The notes under the pieces: model-generated
What the model saw: only the letters and a program-made list of their open reading frames with translations
Told to the model about the DNA's origin: nothing
Database searches by the model: none
Position numbers and translations under genes: made by a program
Origin: Prorocentrum cordatum
Taxonomy: Eukaryota; Sar; Dinophyceae; Prorocentrales; Prorocentraceae
Direction: 5' to 3'
DNA: 64,000 bases
Assembly: GCA_963575745.1 (NCBI GenBank)
Contig: CAUYUJ010018624.1
Coordinates: 50,001 to 114,000 of the forward strand
In this document: one piece after another, positions 23,501 through 33,216 of the stretch
How positions within the stretch are numbered: position 1 is the stretch's first letter
Layout: every line of letters starts with the position of its first letter

Positions 23501-24615
23501 TTTGTGTGTAATGTGTAGAAGCTACGTGTTTCGTTGCGTAGAATAGGCTCGCCGGAGACACAATGCACAGATCCAGGGATGCGTAGAACCTGATTTCTCG
23601 TTCTGACCCCCCACTAGCTTGAGGGCGTACAAACATCCGACCTTGCATCGATCCCCCCCTTCATCCTCGGCAACAGATGCCGCTCGTTTATCGAAATTCA
23701 TCAGTTTCCAAGAACCCCTTGCAACAAATGGAACGAAATGCACGCAGGCGCGTCGTCGCGCGCGCGCGCGAAGAAATCCTTCGGCAACCTGGATTGTCCA
23801 GTGATTTCATACTTGAGTGCCCCTGAAACATACAAAACTCTCAGGTGTTGCAACGTCAGTTTAAACGTGCTTTCGCTAGCGCTCCCGCGAATCCTTCAAA
23901 CGACAATCGGTTTTTTTGAATCACATCTGCCGAACGGGCCTCTCGCGCCGCACGTCGAAATCATTCGAACGCCCTTGCGCGCGCGTGCGGTGGGGGGGTT
24001 GCGGGGGGGCGGGCGCGATCCGTATCAAATAATTCCATGCGGGCCCTTCTCGCGCGTCGGCCGCGCGCGCATGTCGATCTCCCTTCAAGACCTTCATCAC
24101 CGGCGCGAGGGCGGCGTCATCGCCGTTGGCGTGGTGAGCGTTGGCGCCGTCATTGGCCTTGCCGTCGTCATCGCCACCGCCGTCACCATCATCGTTATTT
24201 TATCATCGTGTCTAATGTTGTCGGCGTCGCCATGGTACTGCGCCCGCCCAAGTCACCGACTCGCACTGAAGTGCCCGTTGGGAAGTGCCCAGCGGCCCGC
24301 GCCACCGCGGCCGCGTCGGTCGTGCTGCGCAAATTGGCCGCTGCGCGTGCGAGCATGCGCGGGCTAGCGTGGCCGCAGAGATGCACCAACCAACGCGAAA
24401 CACTCATCGCAATCGCCGCCGCATGGGTTTACAAACCAAGTTGCGGGTGGGTGGGTGAGATGATGGCGCGAGCACTGGAGTTGACATTCGCTGCGAACAT
24501 AAGTTCGTTGTCCGACATCGGTTCTCTTTTCGAAACGAGCATTCGGATCTACCTCCCCCCCCCGAAATTAGCGGTTCCCACAGAGGATGTGCAATGCGCG
24601 TATGTTTTTGCACCG
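20600..24615. repeat. Higher-order satellite, units 1-3
   Basis: Three large diverged units start near 20600, 21781 and 23161. Each carries, in order: CATCCCAG-CA-GC-GGT; CAGTTTCCAAGAACCCCTTGC; sub-repeats around GTCGTCGCGCGCGCATGC and TTCAAAA-CGAGTGTCC; CGCGCGTCGGCCGCGCGCGC; a GTCGTCATCG-rich stretch; and GCATGGGTTTTGCAAACCAA. Landmark spacing is about 1.17-1.44 kb. Many CGCGCG blocks form inverted pairs. Unit 3 has an extra 23230-23640 segment with T, GTT and G runs. Frames here are short and unrecognised. Confidence 0.8.
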
Positions 24616-24619
24616 TCTG

Positions 24620-25745
24620 GGTGAGAGCTTCGTTGCGGACCTGGTGCAACTGGATAGAACTGGTCATAGAACTGTTCACATAACTGGTCCATTAAAAATA
24701 GGGTCCGGCATAGAATTTGCCGATATCAAAAAATAACATCGTCATGCAAATTTTCATTTGAAACGACCAGTTCTATGCCTCACCCTGTTTTTCATGGACC
24801 AGTTCTATGACCAGTTCGATGACCATCTCTATCCAGTTGTGCCAGCTCCAAAGGGAAGACGCAGGGCTGCCAGGGCGCGCCGTTGTTTGTTTCTGTTGTT
24901 TGGGCCCCGCGCTTCGTTCGATTTGCTTTGCCTTGCTTTGCGTTGCATGTCCGCGGTCCGAAGTCTCTGGGCTCCACCGTCCTTCCTCTCCTCCGTACTC
25001 GTCCAGGCCCTGCACTTCTCCGCGTCTCGCACTCGGGTTTGCTATATGCTTCTCGCTCGTCCTAGCGTTGCTCGGGCCTTCGCGTGACACGTACACACAT
25101 TTGAAGCAGCTCGCATCAACAGCGAAACCGCCTTGACAGGGTTGAATACCACGTCTGGGTAAGAAGAGTTTTCCTTGTTTCGTTGATGTGGGCTTGCTTC
25201 GTTGCGGAACTGATACAGCTGGATAGAACTGGTCATAGAACTGGTCACAGAATTGCGCCAGTAAAAAGTGGGTCCAGCATAGAACTGGTCGATATTCTCA
25301 AACGTAATGTAGATACTGATTTACAAATGTTCATTTGAAACGACCAGTTCTATGTCTGACCCTGTTGTTAATGGACCAGTTATATGACAAGTTCTTTCCA
25401 GTTGTACCAGTTGTGCCAGCTCCACGCACTTCTCCACGCAAAGGGAAGCCGCGGGGCTGCCAGGGCGCGCCGTTGTTTGTTTCTGTTGTTTGGGCCCCGC
25501 GCTTTGTTCGATTTGCTTTGCCTTGCTTTGCGTTGCATGTCCGCGGTCCGAAGTCTCTCGGCTCCGCCGTCCTTCCTCTCCTCCGTACTCGTCCAGGCCC
25601 TGCACTTCTCTGCATCTCGCACTCGGGTTTGCTATATGCTTCTCGCTCGTCCTAGCGTTGCTCGGGCCTTCGCGTGAGATGTACACACATCTGAAGCAGC
25701 TCGCATCAACAGCATAACCACCTTGACAGGGTTGATTACCACGTC
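24620..25745. repeat. Direct duplication of a foldback-bearing 560-bp unit
   Basis: Two units (24620-25185 and 25190-25745) share most of their sequence, including CGCGCCGTTGTTTGTTTC, GCTTTGCCTTGCTTTGCG and CGTACTCGTCCAGGCCCTGC. Each begins with imperfect inverted arms of about 85 bp built on GAACTGGTCATAG (24632-24715 against 24765-24850; 25198-25285 against 25340-25425). The pair sits at the junction between satellite units 3 and 4, so it looks inserted there and then duplicated, or duplicated with it. No transposase frame. Confidence 0.8.
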
Positions 25746-26870
25746 GTGCATATTATGAGTTCGCATCGTCCCAGCTTAGCCAGAATTCCCCCTCCCCCCT
25801 CACCCCCTGCAAAAGGATACTTTGCGCGCGCACTCGTTTATCAAAACTCATCAGTTGTCAAGAGCCCCGGGCAAGCCAAATGACGAAGTGCCGTAGGGAT
25901 TTCAAAACCGAGCGCCACGAATGCATATAAAACACATGGTTTCGCAACAGGGGTTTCCAAAAAAGCCTGCGCTCGCGCCCTTGCCGATTCTTAAGAATAC
26001 CGTTTTTACAACATATTCGTAACATGCTACCAGGCGGACCTCTCGCGCGCGCACGCTGAAGTCGTTCGAGCGCTCTTGCGGGCGTGCTGTCGCAAGAGTC
26101 GTTTGCAAGAGAACCGGTACGAAGTGTGCACGCGCGCGTCGTCCCGCGCTTATGCCGAAATCTTTCAAAATCTTCGCTTCCGTAGGGGTTTCAAAAACCA
26201 GTGTCCCGAACACGTATAACACCACATGGTTTTGCAACATCAGTTTTCAAAACAGCCTGCGCGCGCGCCCTTGCGAGCTCTTCAGAAAGCCATCGATTAT
26301 CCAACATTGTCATCGAATGCTGCCAAACGGGTCTCTGGCGCCGCATGTCGAACTCATCCGGACGCCAATGCGCGCGTGCTGGGGGGGGCACGATCCGTAT
26401 CAAATCATACCACGCGGGCCACTCGCGCGCGTCGGCCGCGCGCGCATGTCGAACTCTTTCCAAAACCTTCATGACCGACGCGAGGACATCGTCATCGTTA
26501 TCGGCGGGCGTGATCAACATCGGCGCCGTCATTGGCCTTGCCGTCGTCATCGCCACCACCGTCACCATCATCGCTATTTTATCATCGTGTCAACTGTTGT
26601 CGGCGTCGCCATGGTACCGCGCCCGCCCAAGTCACCAACTCGCACTGAAGTGCCCGCTGGGAAGTGCCCAGCGGCCCGCGCCACCGCGGCCGCGTCGGTC
26701 GTGCGGCGCAAACTGGCCGCTGCGCGCGCGAGCATGCGCGGGTTAGCGCGGCCGCAGAGATGCACCAACCAACGCCAAGCACTCATCGCACTCGCCGCCG
26801 CATGGGTTTGCACATTGACTTGCGGGTGGGTGGGGCGATTGCGCGAACAGTAGAGTTGTCAACTCATTGC
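25746..26870. repeat. Higher-order satellite, unit 4
   Basis: Same landmarks as units 1-3: CATCGTCCCAGC near 25755, CGCGCGTCGGCCGCGCGCGC near 26425 and GCATGGGTTTGC near 26800. It resembles unit 3 most closely over GCCGTCATTGGCCTTGCCG, TATTTTATCATCGTGTC and the following 250 bp. Confidence 0.8.
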
Positions 26871-27000
26871 GCGCATGGGTGACTTGCACCACATAGATGG
26901 CACTACATGGGTTGCACAACACAGAATGCATAACGTATATTGCACAACATATAGGGCACCACATGCGTTGCACCGCATACACTGCATCACATCTCGTAAA
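26871..27000 (+). repeat. Degenerate 18-bp minisatellite (TTGCACAACATA)
   Basis: GCACCACATA, GCACAACATA and GCATCACAT recur about every 17-18 bp, about seven times. Confidence 0.65.
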
Positions 27001-27060
27001 CAGCGGCGCCCTCGCCCCAGCGCGGGCCAGACGTTTGGGTCTGATGTCTTGCTCGTCGAT
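27001..27060 (-). repeat. Inverted short copy of the 40.4-kb repeat
   Basis: The reverse complement matches 40425-40475 over GACCCAAACGTCTGGC, GCGCTGGGGCGAGGGCGCCG and neighbouring bases. Diverged. Confidence 0.45.
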
Positions 27061-27266
27061 GCCATTCCCCGCCCTTTCCCCTCCTCCGTCTTCCCCTGAT
27101 CTTCCTCCTCCTCTTCCTCTGCGTGCTCCTGCCTTTGCCTGTCACCCTTCCTAGTCCTCCTCTGCCTCATCCTCCTCCTTCTCCTGCTCATCCGCCCCTT
27201 CATCCTTTCCCTCGAGTTTACAGAAGCCTTCTTATCCGACGGCGTAGCACACGATAGGGTCACCAT

Positions 27267-27929
27267 TTGGGGATCAAAGTCTCTGAGCACACCCCAGACG
27301 GCGGACGAAAAGGACCCAGCGCAGCGGGAAGGGATGGGGGGCGGGAGGGGCCAGACGCCAGACGGTGCTCACGGGCGCACCAAACCTGCCCCTTCCATGG
27401 AGGCCTGATGTCGTCCTGGGCCCATCCCTTGAAAGACGAGACCGGCGATCCATGCAGAGACGATTCTGGAAAGATCTCGATCATGAGCGAACTATCCAGC
27501 AAAGACTCGCAAGCGCTACCCCACGCGAATGTGCGCCGACCCCTGGAGGATCCTCTTGAGCGCCGACCCAAAGCAGCACACAATGCCCCAGGCGAAGACT
27601 CGGAGCCAGTGCTGCTGCGGATGCGTGGTGCCGTGGACGCGCCGCCGCGCCTTCCCCCCAGCGACGCGGCAAGGCCACAGACGATGGTAGACCAGATGCT
27701 GTCCCAGATCGACGAGCTCAGGCCGGGGGGCTTTCGCCGTTCGACATTCGCTCGCTCGCTCGCCGCCGCTGCTGCCCCGCCGCCGCCGCCGTCGTCGTCG
27801 GCGGCGGCCTGGGAGCACAGAGGATCGGGCAGTGCCAAGGGGGTCACCACCAGAGGGGTAACAAGTTCCTCAGGATCGGGGTTCCAGTATCCAGCTCTCG
27901 TGCTTTTGTTGACGATTGGTGTCGTTTAG
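27267..27929 (+). CDS. Hypothetical ORF, strand uncertain
   Basis: A 220-codon + frame (start 27267) of mixed composition contains SIMSELSSKDSQALPHANVR and QTMVDQMLSQIDELRPGGFR, then an Ala/Pro run and a hydrophobic end. The - strand of the same bases is also open for about 196 codons and contains IEIFPESSLHGSPVSSFKGW. One of the two may be an exon of an unannotated gene. I recognise no domain in either, and both may be chance frames in GC-rich DNA. Confidence 0.22.
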   Translation: MGIKVSEHTPDGGRKGPSAAGRDGGREGPDARRCSRAHQTCPFHGGLMSSWAHPLKDETGDPCRDDSGKISIMSELSSKDSQALPHANVRRPLEDPLERRPKAAHNAPGEDSEPVLLRMRGAVDAPPRLPPSDAARPQTMVDQMLSQIDELRPGGFRRSTFARSLAAAAAPPPPPSSSAAAWEHRGSGSAKGVTTRGVTSSSGSGFQYPALVLLLTIGVV

Positions 27930-28477
27930 GGGGGCCTTGGAGTGTTCAGGGGGTCCCATTTCCTGGAGGAAATGGGGTTTCCTCGAGGAGGTGGCGGGTG
28001 AGGAGGAGAAGGAGGAGAAGGAGGAGGAGGAGGAGGAGGAGGAGGAGGAGGCGTACGACGACGACGAGGACGACGACAAGGACGAGGAGGAGGAGGAAGG
28101 GGACGAAGGGGGAGGTTTCCTGGGATTTCGAAGGATCTACAGGGGTATCCAGGTGTTTCTAGGAGCTTCGAAGACGGAGAGGAAGGGTTGGCAATTGGGG
28201 AAGTCCCGACCTTGCCCCTGGGGCCGGCTCTTCATCCTGAACAGTTCTTTGACGGCCCCTGGGGGCCCGGCAAGCCCTTCGAAGACGAAGACGGCGAAAC
28301 ATCCTTGCCCTAACTTTCTCAACACGTCGGAGGTCGGAGTCCCACACCCTCTTCAGGGCGCAACTTCTGGGAGGCTTCATTCAGCATCGGCACTGGTACG
28401 CGCGCGGTTGAAAGCGGGCCTAATCATTCAGCATCGGCACTGGTACGCGCGCGGTTGAAAGCGGGCCTAATCCAGCA
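27930..28477. repeat. GGA/ACG tract and a 48-bp tandem duplication
   Basis: GGA/GAC triplets fill 28000-28110. At about 28377-28472 a 48-bp segment containing CAGCATCGGCACTGGTACG and CGGTTGAAAGCGGGCCTAAT occurs twice, head to tail and essentially identical. Confidence 0.8.
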
Positions 28478-28620
28478 TAGTCCCGTTTCAATCCGTCGAC
28501 GCATTCCGGCTTAATCTTGGGCTCAATTTGTGGTCAATCGGGCCCAGTGGCCCTGTGTCCTGCCCGGGCATGCTGGCCCTTGATCGTCTCCTCGAAGACG
28601 TCCCAGAAGTTGCCCCCTCG

Positions 28621-28950
28621 CCGTGGAGGAGGAGGAGGAGAAGGATGAGGAGGAGGATGAGGAGGAGGAGGAGGCGGAGGAGGAGGAGCAGGAGGATGAG
28701 GAGGAATACTAATAACAAGAAGAAGAGTAAGAAGAAGACGAATAATAATAATACGTATGATAGTACGAATAATAAGAAGACGAATACTAATACGACTATT
28801 AAGAGTAATCATAGTAAGAGCAAGCACGAAACTAACACTACTAGTACTAATAGTACTAGTAATAAGCAAAGCATCAATAACACTAATATTCATAGTAATA
28901 ATAATGACTAATATTAAGAATAAGCAGACTACTTAGAAACATACTAATAG
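28621..28950. repeat. GGA tract, then AAT/ACT/AAG triplet block 1
   Basis: GGA/GAT triplets (28621-28700) change abruptly to an AT-rich block of AATAATA, ACTAATA and AAGAAGA. Similar AT-rich blocks lie at 29638-29874 and 30672-30895, between and after modular elements. Confidence 0.85.
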
Positions 28951-29637
28951 TTACCCCAGTGCGACCCTACCTAGAAGTTGGAGCCCCTAGGAAAGCAGCA
29001 TTAGTTGCTATGCTATGCTATGCTATACCATGCTATGCTGCGCTATGCTATGCTATGATATGCTATGCTATGATATGCTATGCTATGCTATGCTATGCTG
29101 CGCTATGCTAATGCTATGCTGTGCTATGTTAAGCTAAGCTAAGCTATGATATGTCATGCTGCGCTGTGCTATGCTGCGCTATGCTATGCTATGCTATGCT
29201 AAGCTGCGCTATGCTATGCTATGCTCTGCTCTGCTATGCTATGCTATGCTATGCTGCGCGGTGCTATGCTGTGCTGTGCTGTGCTGCGCTATGCTATGCT
29301 GCGCTATGCTATGCGATGCTGGGCTTTGCTATGATATGCTATGCTGCGCTATGCTGTGCTACGCTCTGCTATGCTATGCTGTGCTCTGCTATGCTAAGCT
29401 CGGCGAAGCTAAGATGAAGGTAAGCTAAGCCAAGATAAACCTGAGCCAAGATGATGCTAAGCGAAGCTATGATGAAATAAGCTAAACTAAGATGAGATAA
29501 GCAACGCTAAGCTAAGTGAGCGTCACTGGGGGAACCGCGGGGCGGGGACTGGGGGAACCGCCCGGGGCGCGTTCCACTGCCCGGCCTTTTTAAGCTAAGA
29601 GAGTAAGAACCCTTCTAGGCAGAGCCTAGGTAGGGAA
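28951..29637 (+). mobile_element. Modular CCCTACCTAG element, copy 1 (ATGCT core)
   Basis: The 5' module starts CCCCAGTGCGACCCTACCTAG and continues with AAGTTGGAGCCCCTAGGAAAG and CAGCATTAG. The core is about 390 bp of ATGCT/GCGCT pentamers, passing into AAGCTAAG variants. The 3' module holds GACTGGGGGAACCGCCCGGG, TTTAAGCTAAGAGAGTAAGAA and ends GGCAGAGCCTAGGTAGGGAA. CCCTACCTAG near one end and CTAGGTAGGG at the other are inverted. Two other copies (29875, 51382) keep both modules but differ in core. Non-coding; likely a non-autonomous mobile or satellite-carrying element. Confidence 0.75.
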
Positions 29638-29781
29638 TTATACGAATATTAACAACGCAAATAGCAACAACAATAACAACAATAATGATGATATTACCAG
29701 TACTAATGATACTAATAAGAATGAGTAAAAGAAGTAGAATAGGAGTAATAATACTAACAACAATAAGAATACTAATACTAA

Positions 29782-29814
<33 letters not shown>

Positions 29815-29874
29815 GGCTACTCCTACTACTACTACTACTAGTAATAAAACTGCTAATAATACTAACAATAGAAA
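29638..29874. repeat. AAT/ACT triplet block 2
   Basis: AT-rich triplets, including about ten ACT in a row near 29782-29815, lie exactly between modular element copies 1 and 2. Confidence 0.85.
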
Positions 29875-30671
29875 TTATCCCAGTGCGACCCTACCTAGAA
29901 GTTGGAGCCCCTAGGAAAGCAGCATTCGTAGTAACAGAAAAGCTAAGATAAAACTAAGCTAAAGCTAAGCTAAAGCTAAGCTAAAGCTAAGCTAAAGGTA
30001 AGCTAAAGGTAAGTTAAAGCTAAGCTAAAGCTAAGCTAAAGCTAAGCTAAAGCTAAGCTAAAGCTAAGCTAAAACTAAGCTAACGCTAAGCTAGAGCTAA
30101 GCTAAAACTAAGCTAGAGCTAAGCTGAAGCTAAACTACAGCTAAGCTGAAGCTAAGCTGAAGCTAAGCTAAAGCTAAGCTAGAGCTAAGCTAAAGCTAAG
30201 CTAAAGCTAAGCTGAAGCTAAGCTAACGCTAAACTAGAGCTAAGCTAAAGCTCAGCTAAAGCCAAGCTGAAGCTAAGCTAGAGCTAAGCTAAAGCTAAGC
30301 TAGAGCTAAGCTGAAGCTAAGCTGAAGCTAAGCTGAAGCTAAGCTAGAGCTAAGCTAGAGCTAAGCTGAAGCTAAGCTGAAGCTAAGCTGAAGCTAAGCT
30401 AAATCTAAGTTAAATATAAGCTGAAGCTAAGCTAAAGCCAAGCTAAAGCTAAGCTAAAGCTAAGCTAAAGCTAAGCTAAAGCTAAAGCTAAAGCTAAAGC
30501 TAAAGCTAAGCTAAAGCTAAGCTGAAGCTAAGCTAAGCTGGGTGAACCCAGGGGGCGCAACTGGGGGAACCGCGGGGCGGGGACTGGGGGAACCGCCCGG
30601 GGCGGTTTACACTGCCCGCCCATTTAAGCTAAGAGAGTAAGAACCTTTCTAGGCAGAGCCTAGGTAGGGAA
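29875..30671 (+). mobile_element. Modular CCCTACCTAG element, copy 2 (AAGCTA core)
   Basis: Same end modules as copy 1 (TTATCCCAGTGCGACCC at the start, GCAGAGCCTAGGTAGGGAA at the end). The core is about 590 bp of an 11-bp repeat, AAGCTAAGCTA, with GAAGCTA and GAGCTA variants. The 3' module carries G-runs (GGGGG, GGGG, GGGG, GGGGG with short loops) that satisfy the usual G-quadruplex pattern. Together with block 2, the unit appears tandemly arranged with copy 1. Confidence 0.78.
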
Positions 30672-30776
30672 TAAGAAGAAAAATACGAATAATGAGAAGA
30701 AGAACAAGAAGACGAGTATTAATAATAATAATACTAATGATAAGAATTATAATAATAATACTAATAATGATAATAC

Positions 30777-30826
<50 letters not shown>

Positions 30827-30953
30827 TTAATATTAATATTAATAATAATAATACGACAAGTAATAAGAGTAATAATAATAAGAAGAAGAAGAAGAGGAGG
30901 AGGAGGAGGAGGAGGAGGAGGAGGAGGAGGAGGAGGAGGAGGAGGAGGAGGAT
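30672..30953. repeat. AAT triplet block 3, then GGA tract
   Basis: AATAATAATA and ATTAATATT runs, then GAA/GGA triplets from about 30885. Confidence 0.88.
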
Positions 30954-31133
30954 CCCTCCCTCCCCTCGCCAGGGCCCCCGAAGAGCCAGGGGCACGGACA
31001 GACTCCACTGACCGAGCCCCTCGGCGAGCCCCTGCACGCCGCTCTCCGTGGCCGGCACCAGCGGGGGCGTGCGCGGGGTCGTGCCGTGGGGGCATGGCGC
31101 CTGCTCGTGCTCGTGTGGCCAGGGTCCCTCGCG

Positions 31134-31350
31134 TTCGGTAGCAAATCATGGGGGCCTGGTGAGTAGCGTCGATTAGTGTCTGGGAGTCGATGAGATGGCG
31201 CCGATCCAGCGTCGGCTAGCGTCGACTGGCGTCGATTCAGCGTCGAGTAGCGTCGAGTAGCGTCGACTATATCGTCGATTGGCGTTGGTTGGCGTCGATT
31301 CGCAAGAGCCGACAAGATGGCATTGGAGGCTCCCATGAGTTGCCACTGGA
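31134..31350. mobile_element. GCGTCGA TIR element, copy 1 with 6-bp target duplication
   Basis: A 217-bp element. The left end TTCGGTAGCAAATCATGGGG and the right end CTCCCATGAGTTGCCACTGGA are imperfect inverted repeats of about 20 bp. It is flanked by the direct 6-mer CTCGCG at 31128-31133 and 31351-31356. The interior is built from short GCGTCGA repeats (TAGCGTCGACT and variants) and a conserved GTCGATGAGATGGCGCCGAT. Related to 36140-36360 (inverted) and 46633-46850. Non-coding; looks like a non-autonomous DNA transposon. Confidence 0.8.
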
Positions 31351-31619
31351 CTCGCGCCTGCTGCCCGCAGGCGCGGCCGCTCGCTCGCCGCGCGGCGCCC
31401 TGCTCGGAACTCTGGGGGGGGCCATTGGTTTGGGTACCGAAGCGGCGGACTTTGGGACTCCTGGCCCTTGCGTGTTGCAGTGCTAGTGCTCGATTTTTTG
31501 TTGGGAGATTCTCGAGCTGCCTGCGGCAAGTGCCGCCGCCGTGTCAATCCAGCATGTTGGCTGGCGGCTGTTCGAGGGGGCACGGGAGCCCGTCGCGTGT
31601 GACACTTCGGGCCTCTTGA

Positions 31620-31830
31620 AGCTTCTGGTGGCCTCTTGAGGGGTTCTTGGGGGCCTCTTGGGGCCTCTTGGGGCCTCTTGGCAGCACTTTGGGGGCGCCA
31701 CGGGGGCTCTTGGGAGCTCCTTGGGCCGTCTGATGGCGCTTTTGGGCCGTATGGGCGCTTATAGCGTCCATGTTGAGGGGCTCTCTGGGTCGTCTTGGGG
31801 CTCTCTTGGGAACCTTGAGGGCCGTTCGGA
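31620..31830 (+). repeat. CCTCTTGGGG minisatellite
   Basis: GGCCTCTTGGGG is repeated perfectly about three times near 31650-31680, with degenerate variants on both sides. Confidence 0.75.
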
Positions 31831-32030
31831 CAGACTTTGTTTTTTTGGTGGTGCAGCATTTGTGTTACATGCATGTTGCAATATTCTAGAAATCGCACGT
31901 CCGCTCCCACTTGCCAGTTCCTTTTTCCCAACCATCCTGTGGTGTTGGGTCCTCGTTTTGAAGAGACGGTGCCCCGCGTTCTCCTTCCTTCCTCCCGCTG
32001 CCTCCTCCCCCCTCCCATCATCATCATCAT

Positions 32031-33190
32031 CAACACCCATTTCGGCACACCCCTCACACGTTTCGTGGCTCCATAGGGAGCTCCACCGAAGGCCCCAGTG
32101 CCCGCGGCCGCATGCGTCCCCCACACCCATTTCGGCACACCCCTCACACGTTTCGTGGCTCCATAGGGAGCTCCACCGAAGGCCCCAGTGCCCGCGGCCG
32201 CATGCGTCCCCCACACCCATTTCGGCACACCCCTCACACGTTTCGTGGCTCCATAGGGAGCTCCACCGAAGGCCCCAGTGCCCGCGGCCGCATGCGTCCC
32301 CCACACCCATTTCGGCACACCCCTCACACGTTTCGTGGCTCCATAGGGAGCTCCACCGAAGGCCCCAGTGCCCGCGGCCGCATGCGTCCCCCACACCCAT
32401 TTCGGCACACCCCTCACACGTTTCGTGGCTCCATAGGGAGCTCCACCGAAGGCCCCAGTGCCCGCGGCCGCATGCGTCCCCCACACCCATTTCGGCACAC
32501 CCCTCACACGTTTCGTGGCTCCATAGGGAGCTCCACCGAAGGCCCCAGTGCCCGCGGCCGCATGCGTCCCCCACACCCATTTCGGCACACCCCTCACACG
32601 TTTCGTGGCTCCATAGGGAGCTCCACCGAAGGCCCCAGTGCCCGCGGCCGCATGCGTCCCCCACACCCATTTCGGCACACCCCTCACACGTTTCGTGGCT
32701 CCATAGGGAGCTCCACCGAAGGCCCCAGTGCCCGCGGCCGCATGCGTCCCCCACACCCATTTCGGCACACGCGTGGCTCGCACAAGAGGCACACCCCTGC
32801 CCGCATGCGTCCCCCACACCCATTTCGGCACACCCCTCACACGTTTCGTGGCTCCATAGGGAGCTCCACCGAAGGCCCCAGTGCCCGCGGCCGCATGCGT
32901 CCCCCACACCCATTTCGGCACACCCCTCACACGTTTCGTGGCTCCATAGGGAGCTCCACCGAAGGCCCCAGTGCCCGCGGCCGCATGCGTCCCCCACACC
33001 CATTTCGGCACACCCCTCACACGTTTCGTGGCTCCATAGGGAGCTCCACCGAAGGCCCCAGTGCCCGCGGCCGCATGCGTCACCCACACCCATTTCGGCA
33101 CACCCCTCACACGTTTCGTGGCTCCATAGGGAGCTCCACCGAAGGCCTCAGTGCCGCCGCCCGCATGCGTCACCCCCACCCATTTCGGCA
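32031..33190. repeat. 90-bp tandem satellite, 12 full units plus one 63-bp variant
   Basis: TTCGGCACACCCCTCACACG recurs exactly every 90 bp from 32041. Eight near-identical units are followed by a 63-bp variant at 32761-32823, then four more units, the last one diverged, and a partial unit at 33184. Both 90 and 63 are multiples of three, so several frames stay open on both strands (up to 674 codons on + and 672 on -). With no strand preferred and near-identical DNA, I read it as a young satellite rather than a repeat protein. It abuts the helicase fragment at 33217; a lone diverged unit lies at 34346. Confidence 0.95.
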
Positions 33191-33216
33191 CACCCCCCGC
33201 ATTTCTCGCACGGCAG

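Noticed and set aside
20808-26140. CGCGCG inverted pairs as transcription terminators or RNA genes
   Set aside because: They recur as part of the satellite unit with no adjacent gene; no tRNA- or rRNA-like fold was recognised.
29013-29430. Cys/Ala/Met/Leu-rich frames over ATGCT repeats
   Set aside because: Pentamer repeat translation inside a mobile-element core.
32031-33190. CRISPR array
   Set aside because: Repeats are contiguous 90-bp units without unique spacers, in eukaryotic-type DNA with no cas genes.
31173-33191. 672-codon - frame over the same array
   Set aside because: Repeat translation with no conserved domain; the opposite strand holds the helicase motifs.
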